Shown: piece after piece, positions 37,812-45,762 of the stretch | How the letters are laid out: each line of letters starts with the position of its first letter | How positions within the stretch are numbered: position 1 is the stretch's first letter | DNA from: Microscillaceae bacterium | Lineage (GTDB): Bacteria; Bacteroidota; Bacteroidia; Cytophagales; Microscillaceae | DNA: 64,000 nt | Reading direction: 5' to 3' | Assembly (NCBI GenBank): GCA_003483885.1 | Contig: DMXI01000092.1 | Span: 1-64,000, forward strand | Program-made: the position numbers and the translations under genes | Notes under the pieces: generated by a model | What the model was told of the DNA's origin: nothing | The model's input: only the letters and a program-made list of their open reading frames with translations | Database searches by the model: none

Positions 37812-38681
37812 ATGTTTTTTTTAAAGAAAGCTCAGCCTGAACAAGCCTTGGTAAGACAAGGCGCTGGTGGTACCAAAGTAAGTTTGAATCAACTACAAGT
37901 GTATCCCATTGTACACCAATATGCAGTGATTGATTTATCGCTCAAAACCTTGACGTTATCACTTAAAGGGGCTGATGCCGTACTGTGTAAAGATTATATA
38001 AAAGCAGATTTCAAAATAGCTGTTTTTCTAAAAGTGAGTCCTGATCACCAGGACATCGCCACTGTAGCTCAAGTGTTTGATGTCAATCAATTGAACGATA
38101 AAGAATATCTCGGGCATTATTTTTTACCTCAGGTAGAGTCTGCCATTCGTACCGTGACAAGTGCCTTTGAGTATGTCCAACTTTATGAAGAGAGAGAAGC
38201 CTTTACAAGGCATGTACTGGAGGAAATAGGAGACGATTTATCAGGTTTTAGGTTAGAAAATATTGCGATAGATTATTTGGAGCAAACTTCGCAGGATTTT
38301 TATAATGAAGATGATTTTTTGGAGCAGACGGGTAAGGGCAAAATAAACAGGTTAAGACTCGAAAATCATCTAATGACTGCGAAACTGAAAGTAACCGAAA
38401 TAGAAGAAACAGCCAGAATAGAACAAGAAGCAAACCGAGTAAGGTTTGAGCTTGAACACGCCACCAAAAAAATAGAACTCGAGCACCGGTTGGAAATTGC
38501 TCATTTGACTGCCGAACAAGAACTCATTCAAGATATGACCTCTGGTAAATCATCTAAATCTGATACTGACCTGGATCAAAAGATAAAAGCCATCAGATTA
38601 AGAGCACAGCAAGAAAGAGAGCGGCTGGAGCAATTACTCAAGAAAAAGGAAGCACAAGACAACAAATCAAAGGACAATTAA
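37812..38681 (+). CDS. SPFH-domain (flotillin-like) protein without membrane anchor
   Basis: A 289-residue member of the SPFH superfamily that starts directly with the SPFH core (QALVRQGAGGTKVSLNQLQVYPIVHQYAVIDLSL) and lacks the N-terminal hydrophobic segment of its two neighbours. After the core there is the family's short linker in degenerate form (FYNEDDFLEQTGKGKI where neighbours have LxPDNILDAE) and a C-terminal coiled coil (IEETARIEQEANRVRFELEHATKKIELE). SPFH proteins form ring or cage oligomers on membranes. Being anchorless, it may join rings built by the other two. It is the first gene of the operon, 17 bases before the next. Confidence 0.78.
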   Translation: MFFLKKAQPEQALVRQGAGGTKVSLNQLQVYPIVHQYAVIDLSLKTLTLSLKGADAVLCKDYIKADFKIAVFLKVSPDHQDIATVAQVFDVNQLNDKEYLGHYFLPQVESAIRTVTSAFEYVQLYEEREAFTRHVLEEIGDDLSGFRLENIAIDYLEQTSQDFYNEDDFLEQTGKGKINRLRLENHLMTAKLKVTEIEETARIEQEANRVRFELEHATKKIELEHRLEIAHLTAEQELIQDMTSGKSSKSDTDLDQKIKAIRLRAQQERERLEQLLKKKEAQDNKSKDN

Positions 38682-38698
38682 ACAATAATCTTAAGCGC

Positions 38699-39694
38699 AT
38701 GGATCCTATAATTATTTTATTCATTGTAGCATTACTCTTTTTGTTAATAGGCATTTGGATATGGCTCAAGCATTACAAAACAGCCCCTTTTGGATTTGCG
38801 TTGGTGCGGTTTGGTCAAGGAGGGTTACGGGTGTCTTTTACCAAAATGATGGTATTTCCAATGGTGCATAAATTAGAGTATCTAGACCTGCGCCTGAAGC
38901 ATTTTTCTATGAAGCACATGGGTGAAAGTGGAGCGTTTTGCCGGAATAATCTACGCGTAAACTTATTGTTTAACGTTTTTATCCGTGTAAACCCTCAAGC
39001 CGAAAGTGTAGCCAAGGTTGCCCAAAGTATAGGGTGTAAACGAGCCGGAGATCCAGAATTGCTACAAAGCCTCTTTTTAGCCAGGTTTCAAGAAGCCATC
39101 AAGACCGTTACTAAAGGGTTTGACTATGAAGATATCGTGAAGCATCGCAGTGAATATTGCCATCAAATACTCCAGGTGATTGGGGTGGATTTGAACGGAT
39201 TTGTGCTAAATAATATTGTCTTGACTCACTTAAGCTTGGTAGATATGCATTCCCTGGATCCTGATAATATTTTGGACGCGGAAGCCATTCATCTACAGGT
39301 GAAAAAGTGTGCAGCTGTTCTACAAGAAAATAACCAGCAAGAGGCTGGGTTACAAAGAGAATTTAAAGAAATTCAACTACAGCTCAATGAACAAAAATTA
39401 ATGCTCAAAAACCAAATAGATGAAGAAGAAGCATTGCATGAGGCGAATATTCGGTTTTTGGAAGAGGAAGCGGGTTTAGATGAAAGAATGACCTATTTGA
39501 AGGTGAAACAAAAGGGAGAAATATCGAGCGATATCAAAAAAAGGTTGGAAAAACAGGTCGATGAAATTGCACAAAAAAAATTGGCCCTTAAAACTCAACT
39601 AGAATTGGAAGAAAAAAGCATTAAAGTACGCTACCAACGTAAAATTCTGGCAGCTCGCCAAAGCGATGAACTTCCTCCTGAAGCAACAACGTAA
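38699..39694 (+). CDS. SPFH-domain (flotillin-like) membrane protein
   Basis: A 331-residue protein with an N-terminal membrane helix (IIILFIVALLFLLIGIWIWL), an SPFH core (APFGFALVRFGQGGLRVSFTKMMVFPMVHKLEY), a linker with SLDPDNILDAEAI, and a C-terminal coiled coil rich in Glu, Gln and Lys. It is shorter than classical flotillin: the Ala-Glu-rich helical repeats are replaced by a shorter helix. Part of the flotillin operon and paralogous to the genes on either side. Confidence 0.83.
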   Translation: MDPIIILFIVALLFLLIGIWIWLKHYKTAPFGFALVRFGQGGLRVSFTKMMVFPMVHKLEYLDLRLKHFSMKHMGESGAFCRNNLRVNLLFNVFIRVNPQAESVAKVAQSIGCKRAGDPELLQSLFLARFQEAIKTVTKGFDYEDIVKHRSEYCHQILQVIGVDLNGFVLNNIVLTHLSLVDMHSLDPDNILDAEAIHLQVKKCAAVLQENNQQEAGLQREFKEIQLQLNEQKLMLKNQIDEEEALHEANIRFLEEEAGLDERMTYLKVKQKGEISSDIKKRLEKQVDEIAQKKLALKTQLELEEKSIKVRYQRKILAARQSDELPPEATT

Positions 39695-39988
39695 TCTGGT
39701 AGGATTTTGAGCGAAAAACATAAAAAATTAGCGAATATCTTGCTAATTATTAGTGAGTTGTATAAAGCGATTATTTAAAGTATTTCAAATATTGTAACCT
39801 TTTTGCTGCATTTTGAGTAAATATTACTAACATATACAATATATGTTTACGTAAGTTAAGTGATCAAATCTCACCTTAGAAGAAACACCCTGTTTTCCCT
39901 GTCAGAAGATTTGAGTAAAATTTTTGCATCTACATGAATTACATAATCCAGAAATTATGTAATATTGGATAACTATACCTACACAATT

Positions 39989-40696
39989 ATGAGTGAATTG
40001 ATTAATAATGCATTTGGGCCACAAAACCTGGTTTATACTGTCCTCTTATTACTCATCTTATTTTATTGGTTAACCGTGATTGTCGGCGTGTTCGATGTAG
40101 ACTCTTTTGACGTTGATGTGGATGTAGACGTGGATGTTGATATTGACGTTGATGTCGACGTTGATGCTGATGTGGATGTAGACGCAGATGCAGACGTTGA
40201 CAGTGGTTCTTCTGGTGGAGTAAATCCTTTCTTTAAAGTACTAGCCTTTTTTAACATTGGCAAAGTTCCCTTTATGATTTTTTTGAGTATTCTTCTTGTG
40301 TTTTTATGGATGGGAGGAATGTTCGCCAATAAATACCTTGGAGTTGATAAATTAGGAATGTCGGCAGGTTTGTTTGGCTTTGTGGTTTTTATAGTAAACT
40401 TTTCGGTAGGAATTTTTCTTACCAAAGCAGCTACCCAACCACTAAGAGGAGTGTTCAAAGAAACTTCGTCTGAATTTGAAACCCAAGACGATATTCTTGG
40501 TAAAGTATGTGAAATTATCGTACGAACCACGGATACAGGCATAGGTCAAGCTGAGTTGGCAGGCGAACAAGAAGGAGCCATTCTGTTGTCAGTGAGAGCC
40601 CACGAAGGACATACTTTGAATAAAGGTGATAAGGCGCTAATTATTAGCTACGATGAAGAAGGAGAGTTTTATCTTGTAACTCCTTTTGATCATTAA
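39989..40696 (+). CDS. YqiJ-like membrane protein with Asp-rich loop and OB-like domain
   Basis: A 235-residue membrane protein from ATG 39989 (an ATG at 39965 would add eight residues). A first helix (LVYTVLLLLILFYWLTVIVGVF) is followed by a ~30-residue loop that is almost entirely Asp-Val/Ala pairs, then two more helices (VPFMIFLSILLVFLWMGGMF, SAGLFGFVVFIVNFSVGIFL). A C-terminal OB-fold/NfeD-like domain ends the protein (KVCEIIVRTTDTGIGQAEL, GDKALIISYDEEGEFYLV). In E. coli YqiJ pairs with the flotillin YqiK, and NfeD-type domains pair with flotillins in many bacteria, so the partner is the neighbouring flotillin. Confidence 0.82.
   Translation: MSELINNAFGPQNLVYTVLLLLILFYWLTVIVGVFDVDSFDVDVDVDVDVDIDVDVDVDADVDVDADADVDSGSSGGVNPFFKVLAFFNIGKVPFMIFLSILLVFLWMGGMFANKYLGVDKLGMSAGLFGFVVFIVNFSVGIFLTKAATQPLRGVFKETSSEFETQDDILGKVCEIIVRTTDTGIGQAELAGEQEGAILLSVRAHEGHTLNKGDKALIISYDEEGEFYLVTPFDH
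40109..40201 (+). repeat. Hexameric GAYGTN repeat coding Asp-Val
   Basis: About 15 near-tandem six-base units encode alternating Asp and Val/Ala/Ile in the YqiJ-like protein. Third bases vary, so slippage is not acting on perfect units now. Confidence 0.7.
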
Positions 40697-40757
40697 AAAC
40701 TATCTGAAAATTAATATTTTAACTTAATATAACGTGTAATCTAACTAATTAAACAAT

Positions 40758-43220
40758 ATGGATTTGATACTCTTAATTGGAGGTGGTGTCCTCCTGTTCT
40801 TAGTAATTGCTTTTTTCATTGCTTTTTCAAAATGGTATAAAAAAGTACCACAGGGAAAAGCACTGATTAGAACAGGTAGAGGCGGAGTGAAGGTAAGTTT
40901 TGACAAGGGGATGATGGTTTACCCTGTATTACACAAGATGGAGATTATGGATATTTCCATTAAAAGTTTTACAATCAGTCGAACTGGTAAAGAAGGACTG
41001 ATTTGTAAAGATAACATGCGGGCAGATATTAGAGTGAACTTTTTTATAAGGGTAAATAACACTCCTGATGCTGTTAAGAAAGTAGCCAATGCCATTGGGG
41101 TACAAAGGGCCTCAGATGAGAGCCTATTGATCGAACTATTTGAAGCACGTTTTTCAGAAGCTTTGAAAACTGTTGGAAAGAGCTTTGACTTTGTAGAGTT
41201 ATATGATCAAAGGGAGCGGTTTAAGCAAGAAATGCTTGAGATCTCTAACAAAGATTTGGGAGGATACAGCCTTGAAAACGCAGCGATTGACTATTTGGAG
41301 CAAACTTCAGTAGATGCGCTGAATCCTGATAATATTCTGGATGCTGAAGGTATTGAGAAGATTGTAGGGATTACTTCGGCTAAGATGGAGGCAACTAAAA
41401 AGAGAGAGAATGAGAAGAAAGCCGAAATAGGCAGACTGGATACCGAAATGCGAGAAAAGGAGCTGGCCTATGAAAAAGATATTGCGATAAAAGAAGCCGC
41501 CCAAAAAACGGAAATATCAACAACCGAAGATCGTGAAGAACATGAGCGCATCAAAGTAAGAGAAGAAATGGCGCGGAAGAACATGGAGGAAGAAAAGAAA
41601 ACCGGGCAGGCAGAGAAGTTGGAAGATGAAAAAAATGCGCGGGAGTTGATGAAGGCAGAAAAGCTGCGGGAGAAGGAAGAAGTGAAAGAGGTAGAGGATG
41701 TGAAGAAGCAGCAGGAGTTGTCTGAAAACAAACGTTTGGAAGAAGTAGAGAAAGCACAGATTGAGAAAGAGAAAATCTTAGAAAGAGAACGTAAAGAAAT
41801 TCAGGAGCTCATTCGTCAAAGAGTGGAAGTAGAGCGCGAAACTGTACAAGAAGAAGAGAAAATCAAGGATACTCGAGCTCATGCTGATGTAGATCGTAAA
41901 AACCAAGTAGCGATGAAAGAGCGTGAAAATGAAGCTGAAGTAGCCTTGGTTGAGCAAATCAAAGCGGCTGAAGCGGCTCAAAAGGCAGCAGAACTGAAGT
42001 CTCAACAGCTGGAAATAGAAGCCCAAACTCGCCTGAAAGTAACCAAACAAGATGCAGAGTCTAAAAAATTAATGGCGGATGCGCAGGCTGAAGAATCAGC
42101 TTCACTTGGATTGGCTGAAGCTCGAGTAATGGAAGCTAAAGCGCAGGCATTGGAAGATCAAGGTACTGCCGAGGCTAACATCATTGAGAAAAAATCACTG
42201 GCTGAAGCCAAAGGAATCGAAGCGCAAAAAGCAGCAGAAAACGCAGCTTACGAAGAAAAAGGAAAAATTGAAGCCCGTTTGTTAGAAGAGCAAGGAATTG
42301 CCGAATCTAAGGTAATGGAGATCAAAGCCGAATCTGAGAAGAAACAACAATTGGCGATGGCTGAAGCCGAAAAAGCGAAAGGATTGGTAGAAGCTGAAGT
42401 AGAAGAGGCCAAAGCTGAAGCACGTAAAAAAGCTGGTGTAGCCGAAGCCCAAATAGAGGAGGCCAAGGCAGAAGCTGCTAAAAAAGCAGGTATTGTAGAA
42501 GCCGAGATAGCCGAAGCCAAGGCGGAAGCTACCAAAAAGGCTGGTTTTGCCGAAGCCGAAGTATTAAGAGCCAAAGCTGAATCTGAGAAGGCGCGTGGTT
42601 TGGTAGAAGCCGAAATTGCCGAAGCCAAAGCCGAAGCGCTTCGTAAACAAGGATTGGCCGAAGCTGAAGCTATGGAAGCCAAAGCATTGATTGATGCTAA
42701 ACAAACCGCGGCCAAAGCTGAAGCGCTTAAGAAGATGGAAGGCATCGGTAAAGAGTTTGAAGAGTTCCGTTTGAAATTAGAAAAAGATACCAAAGTAGAA
42801 TTAGCTGGAATTGAAATCCAGAAAGCGGTAGCTGAAGCTCAAGCAGCTGCCTTGGCTGAAGCCTTCAAAAACAGTAAGATTGATATCGTGGGTGGTGAAA
42901 CAATGTTCTACGAAAACATTATGAATGTTATTCGTCGTGGTAAAACCCTGGATACTTTTGTAAATGGAAGCCAAACCCTCAGCGAATTGAAGGGAGCTTT
43001 GTTGAACGGTGAAGGAGCCTCGTTTATTGGTAAACTACGTGATTTTGTGTCGGAGTTTAAAATAAGCGCACAGGATGTCAAAGATTTGAGTATCTCAGCT
43101 TTAATCTTGAAGATGTCTGGGTTGACCGAAAACGTGAATACCCAAAAGATGTTGACAACCTTATTGGATATGGCCAAAAAAGTAGGCTTGGCCGACGAAA
43201 AGGCAAGTAAGCTGTTATAA
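40758..43220 (+). CDS. Large flotillin (YqiK-like) with extended Ala-Glu repeat
   Basis: An 820-residue flotillin. It has an N-terminal membrane helix (LILLIGGGVLLFLVIAFFIAF), an SPFH core (KALIRTGRGGVKVSFDKGMMVYPVLHKME), linker LNPDNILDAEGIEKIVG, and a very long helical region rich in Glu, Lys and Ala (residues ~215-660). The latter contains six 18-residue repeats at 42384-42707. The C-terminal ~150 residues form a globular region (GGETMFYENIMNVIRRGKTLDTFV) typical of flotillin tails. It is much longer than the common ~500-residue flotillins. It scaffolds membrane microdomains and is expected to partner the YqiJ-like gene just upstream. Confidence 0.9.
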   Translation: MDLILLIGGGVLLFLVIAFFIAFSKWYKKVPQGKALIRTGRGGVKVSFDKGMMVYPVLHKMEIMDISIKSFTISRTGKEGLICKDNMRADIRVNFFIRVNNTPDAVKKVANAIGVQRASDESLLIELFEARFSEALKTVGKSFDFVELYDQRERFKQEMLEISNKDLGGYSLENAAIDYLEQTSVDALNPDNILDAEGIEKIVGITSAKMEATKKRENEKKAEIGRLDTEMREKELAYEKDIAIKEAAQKTEISTTEDREEHERIKVREEMARKNMEEEKKTGQAEKLEDEKNARELMKAEKLREKEEVKEVEDVKKQQELSENKRLEEVEKAQIEKEKILERERKEIQELIRQRVEVERETVQEEEKIKDTRAHADVDRKNQVAMKERENEAEVALVEQIKAAEAAQKAAELKSQQLEIEAQTRLKVTKQDAESKKLMADAQAEESASLGLAEARVMEAKAQALEDQGTAEANIIEKKSLAEAKGIEAQKAAENAAYEEKGKIEARLLEEQGIAESKVMEIKAESEKKQQLAMAEAEKAKGLVEAEVEEAKAEARKKAGVAEAQIEEAKAEAAKKAGIVEAEIAEAKAEATKKAGFAEAEVLRAKAESEKARGLVEAEIAEAKAEALRKQGLAEAEAMEAKALIDAKQTAAKAEALKKMEGIGKEFEEFRLKLEKDTKVELAGIEIQKAVAEAQAAALAEAFKNSKIDIVGGETMFYENIMNVIRRGKTLDTFVNGSQTLSELKGALLNGEGASFIGKLRDFVSEFKISAQDVKDLSISALILKMSGLTENVNTQKMLTTLLDMAKKVGLADEKASKLL
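42384..42707 (+). repeat. Six tandem 54-base units (18-residue helix repeat)
   Basis: Six exact-length 18-codon units of the type LVEAEVEEAKAEARKKAG. They agree with a straight alpha-helix period (18 residues equals five turns). Confidence 0.8.
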
Positions 43221-43283
43221 AACATTTGGTACAAGGCGTTGATACCTTTACGCCTTGTACCTTTTATTTTAAAAATCCTTAAA

Positions 43284-43916
43284 ATGGCTGATACCCAGGC
43301 TAGTTCCTTCAAAGAAGAAATAGAATGGTTGAAAAAGGTGATCGATTTCCAGTTTTTCCATAGTTTCAACCAAAGACCACCAAACAAAGGATCAAATGTT
43401 ATACAGGCAAAAGTAGTAAACGATATTTTACCGCCAGAGCTGGAGGGTGTAGATGCTTATGCAAAGTTTTTACACGAAAGTGCGCTATCTTTTGACGAAC
43501 GTTTGCTGCTAATATTGGCTTTGGTTAATCATATTGATCCAGTTTTTTTACCTGCAATATTTTATAACCAAGGACAACACAGTAAGGTGGAACAACGTCG
43601 CCCTACTTTGCGACAAAATCTTCTTTTTGGCGGAACGACAGGAACTAATCCAAATTGGTTCATTCCTACAGGGTTAACATTTCTTTTTGTAAGAGGAGGA
43701 AAAGACTATGGGGAGCGAATGGAAGCTCAACAGGTTTTTGCCCAAAGCAACGTGTTATCTGAAAAAGGAGTGATATTATTGGAGCCTCACCTAAAAGGAG
43801 AGCCAACCCTCAGTGGAAGATTGACCGTAATGGAATCTTATATTGAGTTATTTACCTTAGGCTATATGATAAATCAGGAGCTCAATAGTCTAAAATATCC
43901 TAAAAACAGACATTGA
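43284..43916 (+). CDS. Stand-alone domain resembling the N-terminus of Afp15-type eCIS ATPases
   Basis: A 210-residue cytosolic protein from ATG 43284; an earlier frame start at 43239 has a weaker context. Residues ~60-200 resemble the winged-helix domain found before the AAA core of Afp15/PVC15 ATPases of extracellular contractile injection systems: a helical FDERLLLILALVNHIDPVFLPAIFYN, the FGGTTGTN and WFIPTGLTFLFVRGG pair, a ALQxLF-like AQQVFAQSNVL, and GEPTLSGRLTVMESYIELFTLG. This comparison is from memory of that family. Here it is a separate gene, with the AAA ATPase two genes on. A VIQAK word sits at residues 39-43, as in the next protein. Confidence 0.65.
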   Translation: MADTQASSFKEEIEWLKKVIDFQFFHSFNQRPPNKGSNVIQAKVVNDILPPELEGVDAYAKFLHESALSFDERLLLILALVNHIDPVFLPAIFYNQGQHSKVEQRRPTLRQNLLFGGTTGTNPNWFIPTGLTFLFVRGGKDYGERMEAQQVFAQSNVLSEKGVILLEPHLKGEPTLSGRLTVMESYIELFTLGYMINQELNSLKYPKNRH

Positions 43917-43936
43917 TATTCCCGTAAAGGAAAATT

Positions 43937-44899
43937 ATGAAAATTTTTGATCAAAAGAATAATTCGCAAACTCAGGCGCTATCACAAAAATCAACTGTTC
44001 AGGCTAAACGAAATCCTAAGCCCAAATTGGCCGATAGGGCATCTGTGCAACAAAATCGACAAGTACCGTTTTACAATGAAGGTTGGGGAAATGAAGGCCA
44101 AAGAGCTTACAATCCGGAAGGAGAAGTGATACAGGCCAAAAAGGTTGACCCAAAAGGGTTAGAAAAAGAACCAACCTATTTGGAGATGTGGAAAAAAGTA
44201 TCTGCCAACGAAACCTTTATGGAAGAGTTTGGTGATTTTTTGTCAGGAGGAAAATATGCCGACCATCCCATCAATCTTGAATTGGAAGCAATGGGAAAAG
44301 GAATGGGTGGATATACTACCCACAAGGCAAACCGAATGGGTGTTCCTATATTTGATAAAGATAATCCGGCAAGTATCAAGCTCAACAATGAGTTTGTACC
44401 AGCAGTAGGAGGAGATGCTGGTAAAATGTCTGATTTGAAACTGGCAGGTACTATGTTTCACGAATTTTGGCATTTGAAACTGAGCAAGTGGTCGCAAGAA
44501 AAAGGGAGGTCTTCTAGCAATCAGATGGACCACCGCTCTATGATCATGAGCTTGAAAGGTACTGGGAAAAATAAGACAGTGGATGAACTGACACCCGAGG
44601 AAAAAAAGGCTTACGAGGCAGGGGATAAGAGTGTGTTGAGGCGGAGTTTTCTAGAGGAACATGATATGGAGGGGGACTACGAAGGAGTGCTCCATTATGC
44701 AGAAGCCAAGCTAAAGTTTTTGGAACAGATGAAAGGGAGCAAACTCACGGAGCTGGAGACCATCTATCATACTTGGGCTGGGTTAACAAGTACACGCTTC
44801 TATCATATTGCCAAGGAAAATATTCCTGATTTACACGCAAAGATGCTGGAGGCGCAGGAAAAAATTGATCATTATACTGGATTAGAGAAAAAAGACTAA
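43937..44899 (+). CDS. Putative zinc metallopeptidase (HExxH) with VIQAK motifs
   Basis: A 320-residue protein without a signal peptide. The N-terminal ~70 residues are basic and disordered, with VQAK (21-24) and VIQAK (64-68). The core has HEFWH at residues 175-179, the HExxH zinc and catalytic motif, preceded by a helix start (LKLAGTMF). Further acidic residues downstream (EEHDMEGDYEGVLHYAEAK) could supply the third ligand. In Bacteroidota the VIQAK-type words are common around DUF4157 eCIS-linked proteins, hinting at a targeting or assembly signal. It follows the Afp15-like gene by 20 bases. Either an effector or a housekeeping peptidase is possible. Confidence 0.62.
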   Translation: MKIFDQKNNSQTQALSQKSTVQAKRNPKPKLADRASVQQNRQVPFYNEGWGNEGQRAYNPEGEVIQAKKVDPKGLEKEPTYLEMWKKVSANETFMEEFGDFLSGGKYADHPINLELEAMGKGMGGYTTHKANRMGVPIFDKDNPASIKLNNEFVPAVGGDAGKMSDLKLAGTMFHEFWHLKLSKWSQEKGRSSSNQMDHRSMIMSLKGTGKNKTVDELTPEEKKAYEAGDKSVLRRSFLEEHDMEGDYEGVLHYAEAKLKFLEQMKGSKLTELETIYHTWAGLTSTRFYHIAKENIPDLHAKMLEAQEKIDHYTGLEKKD

Positions 44900-44909
44900 G
44901 TAGTTATCT

Positions 44910-45662
44910 ATGAGAGGTATTGTTTTAAGTATGTTATTGTTTGTGTGTTGTTTGCCCAGGCTTTGGGGACAAACCTGGCAATATAAATTACATGAGCCTA
45001 TCCCTCAGGATACTTTTTATTTGCCAAAAGATGATCAAATTTATCAAAGTGCTTTACAAGCGTTTTTACAGCAGTATAAACTTGATAAAAATGACTTGGT
45101 ATTGCCTCTAACACTTGTTCCCCGGCAGGGAGGTTTTTTTGAAGTCACAGGAAACCCAGTGTTTAAGGATATTTTTGGAGGACAACTTATTCGGATCGAT
45201 TCACAAGAGATACGCTATAAATTATCTGATACTGCTACCCAGTCTTATACCTTTATCAATGGGAAAAAAGCCCTAAAACAACGTATACAGGCAAAGGCAA
45301 AGTTGAAACGACTTCAAAAAATACCTAGAAAAAAACGGACAAAACAGCAACAAAAAGAACTCAATCAACTACTGATACAAGATTATGATTACTACGACTT
45401 GGCAAAAAATCATCGAAATCTACCTGCTGGTTATTATCACGATCGTGTACGCATAGTAGAGTTTGTGGGAAAGCAAAAGGTCAATTGGTGTGGGAAAAAT
45501 AACGAGGTATATATTTTCTATTTACATAAGGATGCCCACTCGATGTTTATTTACTATTTAGGGTTTGTTCCTGGGAAAGGGCTTTTATGGATAGGAGCCT
45601 CAAGGGGCTATGGTACAGTAGCTTTTTTTGAACTAGCATGCCCAGAAGATCATAAAGAATAA
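44910..45662 (+). CDS. Exported protein of unknown function in the flotillin operon
   Basis: A 250-residue protein with a clear signal peptide (MRGIVLSMLLFVCCLPRLWGQ). The mature part is mixed strand and helix, with a Lys-rich stretch (KQRIQAKAKLKRLQKIPRKKRTKQ) and a NWCGKNNEVYIFYLHKDA element near the end. No family recognised. It starts ten bases after the HExxH gene, so it is likely co-translated. It may be the substrate, inhibitor or periplasmic partner of that protein. Confidence 0.6.
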   Translation: MRGIVLSMLLFVCCLPRLWGQTWQYKLHEPIPQDTFYLPKDDQIYQSALQAFLQQYKLDKNDLVLPLTLVPRQGGFFEVTGNPVFKDIFGGQLIRIDSQEIRYKLSDTATQSYTFINGKKALKQRIQAKAKLKRLQKIPRKKRTKQQQKELNQLLIQDYDYYDLAKNHRNLPAGYYHDRVRIVEFVGKQKVNWCGKNNEVYIFYLHKDAHSMFIYYLGFVPGKGLLWIGASRGYGTVAFFELACPEDHKE

Positions 45663-45762
45663 TTGCATTTGAAGCAGATGAAAACTAAGAGTTTTAACTA
45701 ATCACTATCATAAATTTAATTTTGCTAACATTTTAGGTAGATTCTAAAAAATAAAAATAACT

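Noticed and set aside
40063..40542. 159-codon minus-strand frame opposite the YqiJ-like gene
   Set aside because: It is the shadow of the GAYGTN repeat, giving Ser/Thr low-complexity sequence.
42248..42793. 181-codon minus-strand frame opposite the flotillin repeats
   Set aside because: Shadow of the Ala-Glu repeat, giving Ala/Ser low-complexity sequence.
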